A DNA stretch of 64,000 nucleotides from QHWK01 sp035259385 (GTDB lineage: Bacteria; Acidobacteriota; Vicinamibacteria; Vicinamibacterales; CAVVIG01): assembly GCA_035259385.1 (NCBI GenBank), contig DATFWL010000103.1:1-64000 (forward strand), read 5' to 3'. The notes under the pieces are model-generated. The model worked only from the letters and a program-made list of their open reading frames with translations. It did no database searches and had not been told where the DNA came from. The position numbers and the translations under genes are program-made. Shown here piece after piece: positions 9,290 through 18,571 of the stretch (position 1 is its first letter; each line of letters starts with the position of its first letter).

Positions 9290-10567
9290 TCAATGCTGGA
9301 ATTCGCGGCCATCGTCCTGGCGAGGCTGCGCGACACGGCACCCTTCGATCCACGCCTTGACCAGGATCGTCGTCCCAATTGAAACGTCGTGATCGGCGGC
9401 CATCGCCTTTGCCCGAGCCCGCATCTGCTTGAACTGATCCGATCGCGCCAGGTTGCGAAGGTCTTGAAATAGTCCGCCGTCGAAATCGTCGACGACGATC
9501 CCGGATCCATAACGCGATATCAGATCTGCCGCAGCCGTGCCTCGCAGGGCGACGGCTGGGGTTCCGCAGGCTGCGGCCTCCAGGAGGACCAGGCCGAGCG
9601 TATCGCTGCGGGCAGGAATCAGTAGAAAGTGCATCGCTCGGTACATCGCCACGAGATCGTCGCCGTGTTTGTAGCCGACAAAATCGGCGTTCGCCGGCGC
9701 GAAATGCACGCGTTCGGGTCCGTCGCCCACAACGACCAGGCGACAGCCGAGACGTGCGATCGTGTCGGCGTGATTCAGGATTTGGGAAAGATGTTTCTCT
9801 CGTGCGATTCTGCCGACGAACCCGAATATAACCGGCTCGGCCTCCTGATCGGTCGACGGCGGCGCGTCAGCTGCCGCAAACCGCCGAACGTCAACGAATG
9901 CCGAGGCGTATAGGAGGTTTCGTTGCAGCACACTGGTGAGGCATTGGTCAGTCCGGGCTGTGTGCGCGATCAAAACGCTGCAACGTCCGTAAATCATTCG
10001 ATCCCAGCGACAGGCGACGGTTCGTGCCAGGCTGATTTTCAGCCGTGACGGGATCAGGGATGGCAGATATTCACTGACGTACGCGGGCCAGTTGGTGTGA
10101 TAGAAGCCAACGCACCGCTTTCGATATCTGGCGGCGTACCGGACGGCCGACAAACCCAGGAGGCCTTGCGTCGCAATATGAACAACGTCAACGTTTCCGT
10201 AGACGGATTCGAGGTTTCTGAAGTCCTTGTGCCTGACGTATCCCGTGACGAGCTCCGGATACTGCGGAAGGTGAAATCGGACGAGTGGTGCCACGCCAAT
10301 GACGCGGTGACCGTATCCAATCGATTGATCGCGTGGGTGATCGGTCGGATGAACGATCAGCAGCCGACAGAGTCCGCAGAACCGTTCATCCAGGGCACGA
10401 ATCACGGCCCGATACAGCGTGGTGATGCCATTGGTCTGGTCCCAACAGTCTGTTGCGATCAACACCAGACGTGCGCTGGCGGCATCGCTGAGGATGGGAT
10501 GCGGGTTCACGCGCCGTTGGCATTTGCGAAAGCGAGCGGGCCAGCCGGCAGACACCGCGTCAGACAT
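9290..10567 (-). CDS. Glycosyltransferase family 4
   Basis: A GT-B-fold glycosyltransferase of up to 425 residues. The C-terminal half has the GT4 donor-site features IFGFVGRIAREKHL, VVVGDGPER and SDTLGLVLLEAAACGTPAV. In this last motif the first acid of the usual E-x7-E pair is Asp or absent. The N-terminal acceptor domain has DCWDQTNGITTLY and the HTNWP motif seen in alpha-mannosyl/glucosyl transferases of this type. The start is ambiguous. ATG 10567 overlaps the preceding gene by 61 bases. GTG 10510 would give a 4-base GTGA overlap with its stop. Either arrangement implies translational coupling to the adenylation-PCP-TE synthetase, suggesting the synthetase product is glycosylated or that both build one glycoconjugate. 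Confidence 0.85.
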   Translation of the reverse strand: MSDAVSAGWPARFRKCQRRVNPHPILSDAASARLVLIATDCWDQTNGITTLYRAVIRALDERFCGLCRLLIVHPTDHPRDQSIGYGHRVIGVAPLVRFHLPQYPELVTGYVRHKDFRNLESVYGNVDVVHIATQGLLGLSAVRYAARYRKRCVGFYHTNWPAYVSEYLPSLIPSRLKISLARTVACRWDRMIYGRCSVLIAHTARTDQCLTSVLQRNLLYASAFVDVRRFAAADAPPSTDQEAEPVIFGFVGRIAREKHLSQILNHADTIARLGCRLVVVGDGPERVHFAPANADFVGYKHGDDLVAMYRAMHFLLIPARSDTLGLVLLEAAACGTPAVALRGTAAADLISRYGSGIVVDDFDGGLFQDLRNLARSDQFKQMRARAKAMAADHDVSIGTTILVKAWIEGCRVAQPRQDDGREFQH

Positions 10568-13209
10568 GCAGCGGTCGTTTCTGCATGACGCGGGGAGAGC
10601 ATCGTCAAGTGAGTTCCCGGCGTCTCGACGACGACGACTGTTCGAGCATGCTTGCGCCAGGTGGACTCGAGTGAGGGGAGGCCAGGCTCGCGTCCAGCGG
10701 GCGAGAACAGCGTGAGCTCGCCGCCATAAAACCCCGGGTCATACCGTGCCGAGGCCAGGAGCGCGCTTGCCGCGACGCGGATGCCGACCGACGGCGAGGC
10801 GCTGATAGAGAGACGCCATGCGCGAAATCGCTCGACTGACTTGCGCAGTGTGGTGGGCCAGGTGCGAATCGACACGGCGCGCAATGCAGAAAGGAGGAGC
10901 GCCATCCGCCGGGCGCCGATCGCGAGCCAGGTCCGCAATGGCCATCGCACCGGGCTCATCGTCGTATCGAAGAGCCCGACCAGGCCGACTTCATCGCCCG
11001 ATTCGGACAAGCACCGGGCAATCTCGAATGCCGCGAGGCCGCCGGAGGAATAGCCGCACAGATGGTATGGACCGCTCGGCTGGCGCTGCTTGATCTCCCT
11101 CAGATAGTCCGCGGCCATCGCCTCGATGGTCGTGTGCGGTTTTTCTCCGCGTGCTGCACCGCGCGCGCGAATGCCAATCACCGCGCCGGCGTAGGTCACG
11201 CGGCGCGCGGCAGGCAGGATTTCCACGAGGTTGCCGCCGACGCCATGGATGAAGAAGACCGCGGGCAGGCCGCCTCCCGCCTTGAGCGTGACCAGAGGAA
11301 TCGATCCTGGCCCCCGCCGCTCTCTCAGCGCCTGACAAAGCTGAGAGAACCTCGGCGCCTCGCTGATCACGGTGAGCGAGATCTCGAAGCCGAGCGCCCG
11401 TTCGAGCTCGAGCACGAACGTGATCGCTTTGAGCGAGTCGCCGCCGCTGTCGAAGAAGTCATCTTCAGCTGTGCGAACCGGCACGAGCAACACGTGTTGC
11501 CAGACGCGAGCTATTGTCTGCGAGACGGGATCGTCGCCGGCGATCGCGAGGAGCGTGGCTTCGTCGATCGATTCGACACGCTCCCGCTGAACATGGGCCT
11601 CGTCCAGCGCAACGAGAGCATGCGTGTCCAGTTTCGAGCTCGGCAAGCGTGGAATCGAAGGTTCAAGGTAGAAGCGCGCCGGAAGCAGCTGCGGCGGAGC
11701 GGAGCGCATCAACGCCTTCAATTCCTGGATCAGCCCGGAAGGCGCTCGATCGCGCGCACTCACATACGCGACGAGCGTCGACGTGCCATCGGCGCCGCCC
11801 GGCCGTGCCATCACGGCGACGTCTCGCACGAAGGCGTGCTTGCGAAGCATGGCTTCGACGCCATCGAGCTCGACGCGAAACCCGCGTATCTTGACTTGCC
11901 TGTCCTTGCGGCCGACTCGCTCCAGCAACCCGTCGGGCCGCTGGCGCACGAGGTCTCCGGTGCGAAAAATCCGCCGTCCGCCTCCGCCACCCGTTTCAAC
12001 GCTCTCGTGCGAAAGACCTCCCTCGACCCAACGGCCCAGCGAAACGTACTGACTTCCGACGACGAGCTCACCGACGTCGCCGGGTGGCGTCGGACCGCCC
12101 TCCTCGTCGACGATCGCGAGACGGTTGCCGGGCAGCGGATAGCCTATGGGGATCCGGCCGTCCTCACGCCTGCTGGCGTCGTCCACGAACCACTGCATCA
12201 TCGGCGCTTCCGTCGCGGCGTAGATGATCTGGATTGCGGCCTCTGGTGCAAGCCACGCGTACAGCGCCTCGATGTCGCTCCACACCGTCGTGTCCCCGCC
12301 CGCCCGCACCAGTCTCAGAGAGGCGTCCGCGCGTCCCTCCCGAGCCGCGACGATCGATCGCAGAAGAGCCGGAAACGCGAACAGGATGGTGCTGGCCTCA
12401 GCACGGATCACGTTCAGAATCTCGCGTGCCCCGATGCCCTGCGGATCGAGGAGATGAATGCTTGCTCCGGCCAGGAGCGCGGTCAGGATGTCCCGAACCG
12501 CGACGATCGTGCACGGCGACGCGAGGGTCAGCAGTCGGTCGGCCGTGTTGATGTGCGCGGCGTTGATCGATTGCGCCACTCGCTGCAGCAGGTTTCGCTG
12601 ACTGTTCACGATGCTCTTTGGCCGGCCCGTGCTGCCCGACGTGAACAGGACACAGGCAGGTTCATCCACACCCATCGCGGCCGGTCGCCAACCCTTGGGT
12701 GCGGATCCGGGCGCGCGCGTCAGAGGGATGACGCGCACTGTTGGCATCCGAGCCTGAACGCTCCGAAGGCCATCCTCGAGTGTGACAACCAGCGCTGGTC
12801 GGGCTTCCCTCAGTACGCGGGCCAGTGAGTCAGGCGGATGGTGTGTGTCGAGTGCGACGAACGGGCGTCCCGCGGCGAGGCACGCGAGCATCGCGAGCGG
12901 AAACATCGGGCAGGCCGGCACCAGGATGGCGATCAGGTCGCCGGGCTCTGTGTCGGCCGCCAGTGCTTCGGCCATCCCCGCGACCGCGTCCCAGAGTTCG
13001 CCGTACGTGAGCTCGGTGTCGGCCTCCCTGATCGCGACGCGGTTTCGCTGCCGGCGGGCCACCCGTTCGAAGTGCTCGACGATCGGCCGCTGCAGATCCT
13101 CGTCGCGAAAGCGAGTAAAGATCCGGGTCGCGGGCCCGTTCCAGTCCAATGGACGCCGATCGTCGGCGAGCCATGCAGAGCCAGGAACCCTCTCGAGTGC
13201 GCCGTCCAA
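10507..13209 (-). CDS. Stand-alone adenylation-PCP-thioesterase synthetase (NRPS-like)
   Basis: A 900-residue three-domain enzyme. The adenylation domain (about 40-540) has core A3 FTSGSTGRPKS (189-199), A5 YAATEAP, A7 FRTGDLV, A8 GRKDRQVKIRGFRVEL and the A10 lysine in PSSKLD (near 525). The carrier domain has DDFFDSGGDSLKA with the phosphopantetheinyl serine near 592. The thioesterase (about 650-900) has FIHGVGG, GYSSGG (Ser near 720), an Asp in LFDTTM and His in GTHLTM (near 867). There is no condensation domain. In the A4 region the Asp that normally binds an alpha-amino group seems replaced by a hydrophobic residue, so the substrate may be a carboxylic or keto acid; that is inference. The start is TTG 13209, weakly supported. 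It is coupled to the GT4 gene. Confidence 0.9.
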   Translation of the reverse strand: MDGALERVPGSAWLADDRRPLDWNGPATRIFTRFRDEDLQRPIVEHFERVARRQRNRVAIREADTELTYGELWDAVAGMAEALAADTEPGDLIAILVPACPMFPLAMLACLAAGRPFVALDTHHPPDSLARVLREARPALVVTLEDGLRSVQARMPTVRVIPLTRAPGSAPKGWRPAAMGVDEPACVLFTSGSTGRPKSIVNSQRNLLQRVAQSINAAHINTADRLLTLASPCTIVAVRDILTALLAGASIHLLDPQGIGAREILNVIRAEASTILFAFPALLRSIVAAREGRADASLRLVRAGGDTTVWSDIEALYAWLAPEAAIQIIYAATEAPMMQWFVDDASRREDGRIPIGYPLPGNRLAIVDEEGGPTPPGDVGELVVGSQYVSLGRWVEGGLSHESVETGGGGGRRIFRTGDLVRQRPDGLLERVGRKDRQVKIRGFRVELDGVEAMLRKHAFVRDVAVMARPGGADGTSTLVAYVSARDRAPSGLIQELKALMRSAPPQLLPARFYLEPSIPRLPSSKLDTHALVALDEAHVQRERVESIDEATLLAIAGDDPVSQTIARVWQHVLLVPVRTAEDDFFDSGGDSLKAITFVLELERALGFEISLTVISEAPRFSQLCQALRERRGPGSIPLVTLKAGGGLPAVFFIHGVGGNLVEILPAARRVTYAGAVIGIRARGAARGEKPHTTIEAMAADYLREIKQRQPSGPYHLCGYSSGGLAAFEIARCLSESGDEVGLVGLFDTTMSPVRWPLRTWLAIGARRMALLLSALRAVSIRTWPTTLRKSVERFRAWRLSISASPSVGIRVAASALLASARYDPGFYGGELTLFSPAGREPGLPSLESTWRKHARTVVVVETPGTHLTMLSPRHAETTAACLTRCLPAGPLAFANANGA

Positions 13210-13368
13210 AAGGTCGGTGTGCGTGTCGCCTCGCTAGGAATGAAGGCGCTCGTCTGTCGAGTGCCTTTAGCGTAAGACGTAGACTCTCTACGTCCTGTTC
13301 CGGCGCCCTAACGGTCGAGATCGCGCGACCCGCGGAAAGAGGTATGGATCAGCTAATGCATGCCAGAA

Positions 13369-16300
13369 TCACTCCACAGCGGCGACCGCGGCACAGATCT
13401 CGTTCACGTGCACGGCCTTGATGAACGTCTGATGCGCCGTCAGCGTGCGATCGGTGAAGGTCGGTGCTGCCTGCCCGGCCGCGACGTAGGCATCCTGGAG
13501 TGCGCTCCGCAGCTCCATGAAGTGAACCGCCTTGACCGGCACGCCCGCGAGAGTGGCGTCCGTGAACGTGAACGGCGCCAGCCCGAAATGCCCGCGCACG
13601 CTGTTGATGCGATCGCGCAGTGAGCCGACATCCACCACTCCGATTTTCGTACTCCGGGGAACCGCAAAACTGTTGCACACGTTCGGATCGATCCCGTTCG
13701 CGATGAGTGTGTAGTTGCCGATCGCCGCGCCTTCGCGACCGATGTCGGAGTCGGCAACGATCACGGCATAGATTCCGGTCGAGGGCGCGACGACGTTGAT
13801 TGTGGCCGTCTGCGTGCCGATGGCCTGGGCCACGAGAGTGCCGGCAGGTCCGATCAGTCGAATCCACGGAACGAATCCGGGATCGGCGCCAGGGATCACC
13901 TCGTTGATGGTGACCGTCAACGCATGCCCACTCGTGGCCAGGAACGTCCACTCGTCCAGATCGCCGCTGTAGATCGCACCTGCGCGAGCGACACCGTTCA
14001 ACAGCGGGCCGCCATGATCGCCGGTCGACACCACGAAAGGTCCGGGCGTCTTGAACATCGTCAGCAGGTAGCTTCCCGCGTGCGACGGCTCCCGGTTGAT
14101 CGCGCTGTCACTGACGATGAGCGTATAGGTCCCGCCCAGCGTGACGTTCGTCGTGATCGCCGCCGTGAGGTTGCCGAGGCTCGAACCGAGCACCGCGCCG
14201 GTCGGACCAACCAATCGAATCCACGGCACGAACTGCGGGTCGATTTGGCTCAACAGCACCTCGCCGATCTTGATCGCGATGAAGTCGCCCGGCGCGGCCG
14301 TGAACGTCCACGCGTCGACATCGCCGACCGTCACGACTCCCGCGTAGCTGGCCCCAGAGATCATCGGACCACCCTGATCGTCGCCGGGCACTGTCAGCGC
14401 AGCATTGTTCTTCGCCAGCGTCAGCACGTACGTACTGGCATGCGACGGTTCTCGATTGATGGCGCTGTCGGAGACGATCACCGTGTACAGCCCGGTCAGC
14501 GGCGCATTCACCGCAATCTGCGCCGCGAGGTTTCCGAGGGACGATCCGATGAGGACGCCGGTCGGGCCGATGAGCCGAATCCACGGAACGAACAGCGGAT
14601 CGATCTGGCTCTGCAGAGTCTCGCCGATGCTCACCGTGATGAAGTCGTCCTGCGTTGCAGTGAACGTCCAACCATCGAGATCGCCGACTGAAATCGAACC
14701 GGTGTGATTGGCGCCGTTCGTCATCGGACCGCCTTCGTCGCCGGTCGGCACCGTGAGAGCCGCGTTGTTCTTGACGAGCGTCAGGATGTAATTCCCGGCG
14801 TGCGAGGGTTCGCGGTTGATCGCGCTGTCGGCCACGACGACCGTATAGGTCCCGCTCAGCGGCGCATTCGCCGCGATTTGCGCGGCCAGGACTCCCAGCG
14901 ACGAGCCGACGACATCGCCATTCGGTCCGAGCAGGCGGATCCACGGCACGAACCCCGGATCGATTTGACTCTGCAGGACCTCGCCGACGCTCAGCGCGAT
15001 GAAATCCCCCTGGACCGCCGCGAAGGTCCATCCATCCAGGTCGCCGACCGAAATGACACCGGCGTGGTTGCCGCCATTCGTCATCGGGCCGCCTTCGTCG
15101 CCGGTCGGCACCGTGAGAGCGGCGTTCGTCTTGACGAGCGTCAGGATGTAACTCCCTGAGTGGGATGGCTCGCGGTTGATGGCGCTATCAGCGACGACGA
15201 CCGTGTAGGTCCCGCTCAGCGGCGCATTCGCCGCGATTTGCGCGGCCAGGACTCCCAGCGACGAGCCGACGACATCACCATTCGGTCCGAGCAGGCGGAT
15301 CCACGGCACGAACCCCGGATCGATTTGACTCTGCAGGACCTCGCCGACGCTCAGCGCGATGAAATCCCCCTGGACCGCCTCGAAGGTCCATCCGTCCAGG
15401 TCGCCGACGGAAATGACGCCGGCGTGGTTGCCGCCGTTCGTCATCGGGCCGCCTTCGTCGCCGATCGACACCGTGAGCGGGGCGTTCGTCTTGACCATGG
15501 TCAGGATGTAGTCACCGGGATGCGAGGGCTCGCGGTTGATCGCGCTGTCCGAGACGAGGACTGTGTACGTACCGCTGAACGTCGCCTTCGTCGCGATCTG
15601 CGCCGACAGCAGTCCGACTGCCTGCGTGACGAGCGTGCCAGTCGGGTCGATCAGCCTGATCCACGGGTCGAACCCCGGGTCGATTTGGCTTTGCAGGACC
15701 TCGCCGAGGCTGAGCGTGATGAAGTCTCCCTGCGACGCCGTAAACGTCCACACATCCAGATCGCCGATGTAAACGGAACCGGCGTGGTTCGCGCCGTTCG
15801 TCATCGGACCTCCTTGATCGTCCGCGTGGACGACGAACGCGCCCGGCGTTTTCACGAGCGTCAGGAGGTAGCTGCCCAGCGCCGTTCCCGGGCGGTTGAT
15901 GTTGCTGTCACGCACGAGAACGTCGTACGCGGCAGTCAGCGGGGCGTTGACCGCAATCTGCGCTCCGAGCTGGCCGATTGCGGTGGCGATGACGGTCCCC
16001 GTGTCGTGAACCTGCAACTGGATGAGCGGTTGGAAGCCGGGATCGGGAATGGCAACCACCTCGCCGATGGCGAGGGCGATGAAATCGCCCTGCGCCGCCG
16101 AGAAGCTCCAGATGTCGATCTGACCTGGCGTCGCGATCGTGCCGGTGAATGTGTCGCCGTTGGCGAGGGGGCCCTGGGCGAACGCCGTGCGTTCGGTCAA
16201 CGCGAGAATGATCAGGACGAAGGGCAGCGCGTAGCGCGCGAACCGGCTCACGACACGCAGAAATCGTCCGCCGATCGTCCCTGCGTCTGCCGCAGGTTGG

Positions 16301-16401
16301 GATTCCTCCCTCATGCCTGTGGACGGTGGTTCCAGCCAGCTGAACAGTACCGTCGTATACGCCGTCCGCACGCGTGATCGACACTTCGGTGCCGCCGCCA
16401 T
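13369..16401 (-). CDS. Secreted protein with seven ~120-residue repeats and C-terminal acidobacterial domain
   Basis: A 1010-residue protein. ATG 16401 has AGGAGG five bases upstream. An unusually long N-terminal extension (about 50 residues) precedes a hydrophobic signal-like segment ending TERTAFAQG; a later Met (16314) is possible. Seven tandem repeats follow. Six are in exact 360-base register, with the pattern GGPMTNG-NH-G...GDLDGWTF...GDFI-LS-GEVLQSQIDPGF-PWIRL...APL-GTYTV-V-DSAINREPSH...YILTL. The fold is probably a beta-sandwich of pre-peptidase/CARDB-like type. The C-terminal ~100 residues (LRDRIN...IKAVHVNEI type) resemble a short helical module that I associate with acidobacterial surface proteins. 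Probably cell-surface or secreted; ligand unknown. Confidence 0.85.
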   Translation of the reverse strand: MAAAPKCRSRVRTAYTTVLFSWLEPPSTGMREESQPAADAGTIGGRFLRVVSRFARYALPFVLIILALTERTAFAQGPLANGDTFTGTIATPGQIDIWSFSAAQGDFIALAIGEVVAIPDPGFQPLIQLQVHDTGTVIATAIGQLGAQIAVNAPLTAAYDVLVRDSNINRPGTALGSYLLTLVKTPGAFVVHADDQGGPMTNGANHAGSVYIGDLDVWTFTASQGDFITLSLGEVLQSQIDPGFDPWIRLIDPTGTLVTQAVGLLSAQIATKATFSGTYTVLVSDSAINREPSHPGDYILTMVKTNAPLTVSIGDEGGPMTNGGNHAGVISVGDLDGWTFEAVQGDFIALSVGEVLQSQIDPGFVPWIRLLGPNGDVVGSSLGVLAAQIAANAPLSGTYTVVVADSAINREPSHSGSYILTLVKTNAALTVPTGDEGGPMTNGGNHAGVISVGDLDGWTFAAVQGDFIALSVGEVLQSQIDPGFVPWIRLLGPNGDVVGSSLGVLAAQIAANAPLSGTYTVVVADSAINREPSHAGNYILTLVKNNAALTVPTGDEGGPMTNGANHTGSISVGDLDGWTFTATQDDFITVSIGETLQSQIDPLFVPWIRLIGPTGVLIGSSLGNLAAQIAVNAPLTGLYTVIVSDSAINREPSHASTYVLTLAKNNAALTVPGDDQGGPMISGASYAGVVTVGDVDAWTFTAAPGDFIAIKIGEVLLSQIDPQFVPWIRLVGPTGAVLGSSLGNLTAAITTNVTLGGTYTLIVSDSAINREPSHAGSYLLTMFKTPGPFVVSTGDHGGPLLNGVARAGAIYSGDLDEWTFLATSGHALTVTINEVIPGADPGFVPWIRLIGPAGTLVAQAIGTQTATINVVAPSTGIYAVIVADSDIGREGAAIGNYTLIANGIDPNVCNSFAVPRSTKIGVVDVGSLRDRINSVRGHFGLAPFTFTDATLAGVPVKAVHFMELRSALQDAYVAAGQAAPTFTDRTLTAHQTFIKAVHVNEICAAVAAVE
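13654..15813 (-). repeat. Six tandem 360-bp coding repeats
   Basis: Units begin at 15813, 15453, 15093, 14733, 14373 and 14013 on the minus strand, each exactly 360 bases. A seventh, more diverged unit precedes them (about 16173..15814). Units starting at 15453 and 15093 are nearly identical, with only a handful of mismatches over the ~200 bases I compared by eye, while the outer units have diverged. That pattern suggests recent internal duplication or gene conversion. Confidence 0.9.
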
Positions 16402-16625
16402 CCGATCCTCCTGACTGGACGGTTGTTTATGAGAAATGGACGAGCTTTATGGCACTGTACAGGTCAGAAGTCAAGTGAGGAAACGTGCATTGGCATGTAT
16501 TTTTTTTGAGGCTCGGCGGGCACTGGTGAGTACCTTGATGGGCGTCTCAGCAATCCGAGATCGGCCGCCTGCGGACAACGCCGCCGCCGACGCTCGTTCT
16601 CCGTGTGCAATCACGAGGAGGTGCC

Positions 16626-17795
16626 ATGTCTACGCCGCGAACCCTGCTCGCCACGCTTGGCGCATGCGCCGTCTTGCTGTTCGTCGCCCTTCTCGATTCG
16701 CACAACAGCCCGAACACGTTGTCAGCGCAGGGCACCACGAGGGTGGCGAATCCGATCACCGGCGAGGGATTGCCTAACCCGGCGCCGAAGGTGACGCGCA
16801 ATTGGGGTCAGCTCCCGGCAGGCCGGACGTGGGGCACGACGGCCGGCATCGATATCGATCCGATCGACGGGAACATCTGGGCGTACGAGCGCTGCGGCGT
16901 CGGCGCGGCTGCCGGCGCGGGCGGCGGCGGCGCGTCCTGCGATACCAACGTCCTCGATCCGATCTTCAAGTTCGACCGCCGCTCCGGCGCGGTCCTGGCG
17001 AATTTCGGCAAGGGCGTGATGGTCACGCCGCATGGCATCTCCGTCGATCGTCAGGGCAACGTCTGGATTGCGGATTTCGGAGGGAACGCGGCCGGGACCA
17101 AGGGGCACCAGGTCCACAAATTCAGCCCGAAGGGCGAGAAGCTGCTGAGCCTCGGTGTCGCAGGCAAGCCGGGCAACGCCGACGGGCAGTTCAATCAGCC
17201 GAACGACGTGGTGGTCGGTCCAGATGGGAGCATATACGTGGCCGACGGGCACGACGCGCAGGGCATGACGACCGCTGCCGCCGTCGCGGAGGGGCTCAAG
17301 CGCGGCGCCACGTCGCGCATCAGCAAGTTCAGCCCCGACGGCAAGTTCATCAAATCGTGGGGGAAGATCGGCGTGCGCCACGGTGAGTTCCGGACACCGC
17401 ACGCCCTGGCGTTCGACTCCAGGAACCGGCTGTGGGTCGCGGATCGCGGCAACCATCGGATCGAGATCTTCGACCAGGAGGGCAACTACCTCGAGTCGCG
17501 CTACATGTACGGGCGCGTCAGCGGGATCTTCATCAAGGGCAACACTCTCTACGCGATCGATTCCGAGTCCGGCCCGTTCAATCACACCAACTGGCGCGAC
17601 GGCGTGCGCATCGGTCCGCTCGACGAGGATCGCATCACCGCCTACATTCCGCCGTTCGAGCGCGAGGACCGCGTCTATCAGGGGACGGCTGGCGAAGGCG
17701 TTGCGGTCGACGCGGACGGGAACGTCTACGCGGCGGAAGGACCGAATTCGCTGACCCAGGCGGGCGGAGCGTTCACGAAGTACGCGGTGAAATGA
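16626..17795 (+). CDS. Secreted NHL-repeat beta-propeller protein
   Basis: A 389-residue protein starting at ATG 16626, with AGGAGG four bases upstream. A signal peptide (LLATLGACAVLLFVALLD core) is followed by several NHL-type blades: TPHGISVDRQGNVWIADFG, QPNDVVVGPDGSIYVADG, TPHALAFDSRNRLWVADRGNH and GVAVDADGNVYAAEG. A low-complexity Ala/Gly stretch lies near residue 105. NHL propellers are found in peptidyl-alpha-hydroxyglycine alpha-amidating lyase-like and other extracellular proteins, and may bind ligands or have lyase activity. I do not assign a reaction. It diverges from the repeat protein at 13369..16401, with ~220 bases between the starts. Confidence 0.85.
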   Translation: MSTPRTLLATLGACAVLLFVALLDSHNSPNTLSAQGTTRVANPITGEGLPNPAPKVTRNWGQLPAGRTWGTTAGIDIDPIDGNIWAYERCGVGAAAGAGGGGASCDTNVLDPIFKFDRRSGAVLANFGKGVMVTPHGISVDRQGNVWIADFGGNAAGTKGHQVHKFSPKGEKLLSLGVAGKPGNADGQFNQPNDVVVGPDGSIYVADGHDAQGMTTAAAVAEGLKRGATSRISKFSPDGKFIKSWGKIGVRHGEFRTPHALAFDSRNRLWVADRGNHRIEIFDQEGNYLESRYMYGRVSGIFIKGNTLYAIDSESGPFNHTNWRDGVRIGPLDEDRITAYIPPFEREDRVYQGTAGEGVAVDADGNVYAAEGPNSLTQAGGAFTKYAVK

Positions 17796-17885
17796 ACGGT
17801 CGCGTGGAGAGATCGGCGAAGCGCATCCGCGGCGCGGCGCCGTGACGTCGGACGCTAGCCAACCAAACCTTCATCGTGGTGGTGT

Positions 17886-18536
17886 GTGAGCGCATGCTGT
17901 TCGAGCTACGGCGACGTCGCCGGAGCACAGTTCGACGAAACCATCGCCCGGCGTGAGCTACAGAGCTATCGCAAGAACGGTCCCGGCCCGACTGCTCGTC
18001 TGCTCCGCGATCTGATCGTGGACACGGGCGGGATCGACGGCAGCCTGCTCGATGTCGGCTCGGGAATCGGCGGGCTGACGTTCGAATTACTCGACCGCGG
18101 AATCACGCGTGCGATCGCGGTCGACGCCTCGGCGCCGTACCTGGCGGCCGCGGCTCAGGAAGCGACTCGCCGCGATCGCCTGCGCGTTGTCGAATTCGTT
18201 CACGGCGACTTTCTCGAGGTCGCGTCGCGGGTCCCGAAGGCCACCGTCGTCACGCTCGACCGTGTGATCTGCTGCTATCCCTCCTACGAGACGCTTCTCG
18301 ACGAATCGCTGCGACATACCGAACGGGTGCTCGCGTTCTCCTATCCGAAGGACGCATGGTATGTCGCGGCGGCCGTTGGGCTCGAAAACCGCGCGCGCTG
18401 GCTGAAGAGGAACCCGTTCCGGGCGTTCGTCCACCCGGTCGATCAGATGACCAGGATCGTCGAGCGGGCCGGGCTCAGATTGGTCGGACGTCGTCAGACC
18501 TGGCAATGGTCCGCCGATGTCTGGACCCGATCGTAG
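17886..18536 (+). CDS. Class I SAM-dependent methyltransferase
   Basis: A 216-residue Rossmann-type methyltransferase. Motif I is LLDVGSGIGGLTFELLDRG (about 54-72), the motif II acid is in AIAVDAS, and motif III lies in VVTLDRVICCYPSY. The N-terminal SYRKNGPGPTARLL helix and overall pattern resemble the small-molecule methyltransferases related to Mg-protoporphyrin/ubiquinone O-methyltransferases. The substrate is unknown. The start is GTG 17886. It is monocistronic, 90 bases after the NHL gene. Confidence 0.85.
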   Translation: MSACCSSYGDVAGAQFDETIARRELQSYRKNGPGPTARLLRDLIVDTGGIDGSLLDVGSGIGGLTFELLDRGITRAIAVDASAPYLAAAAQEATRRDRLRVVEFVHGDFLEVASRVPKATVVTLDRVICCYPSYETLLDESLRHTERVLAFSYPKDAWYVAAAVGLENRARWLKRNPFRAFVHPVDQMTRIVERAGLRLVGRRQTWQWSADVWTRS

Positions 18537-18571
18537 CGTCACGTTGTGAGCCCCGAGACATCGGACCCGAT

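Noticed and set aside
11062..12828. 588-codon plus-strand ORF
   Set aside because: Antisense to the adenylation domain; high Arg/His content typical of GC-rich shadows.
13654..15813. CRISPR array?
   Set aside because: Repeats are 360 bases, coding and in frame, with no spacers.
13924..16377. Long plus-strand frames opposite the repeat protein
   Set aside because: Antisense shadows that repeat with the same 360-base period; the minus-strand frame carries the signal peptide, SD and normal composition.
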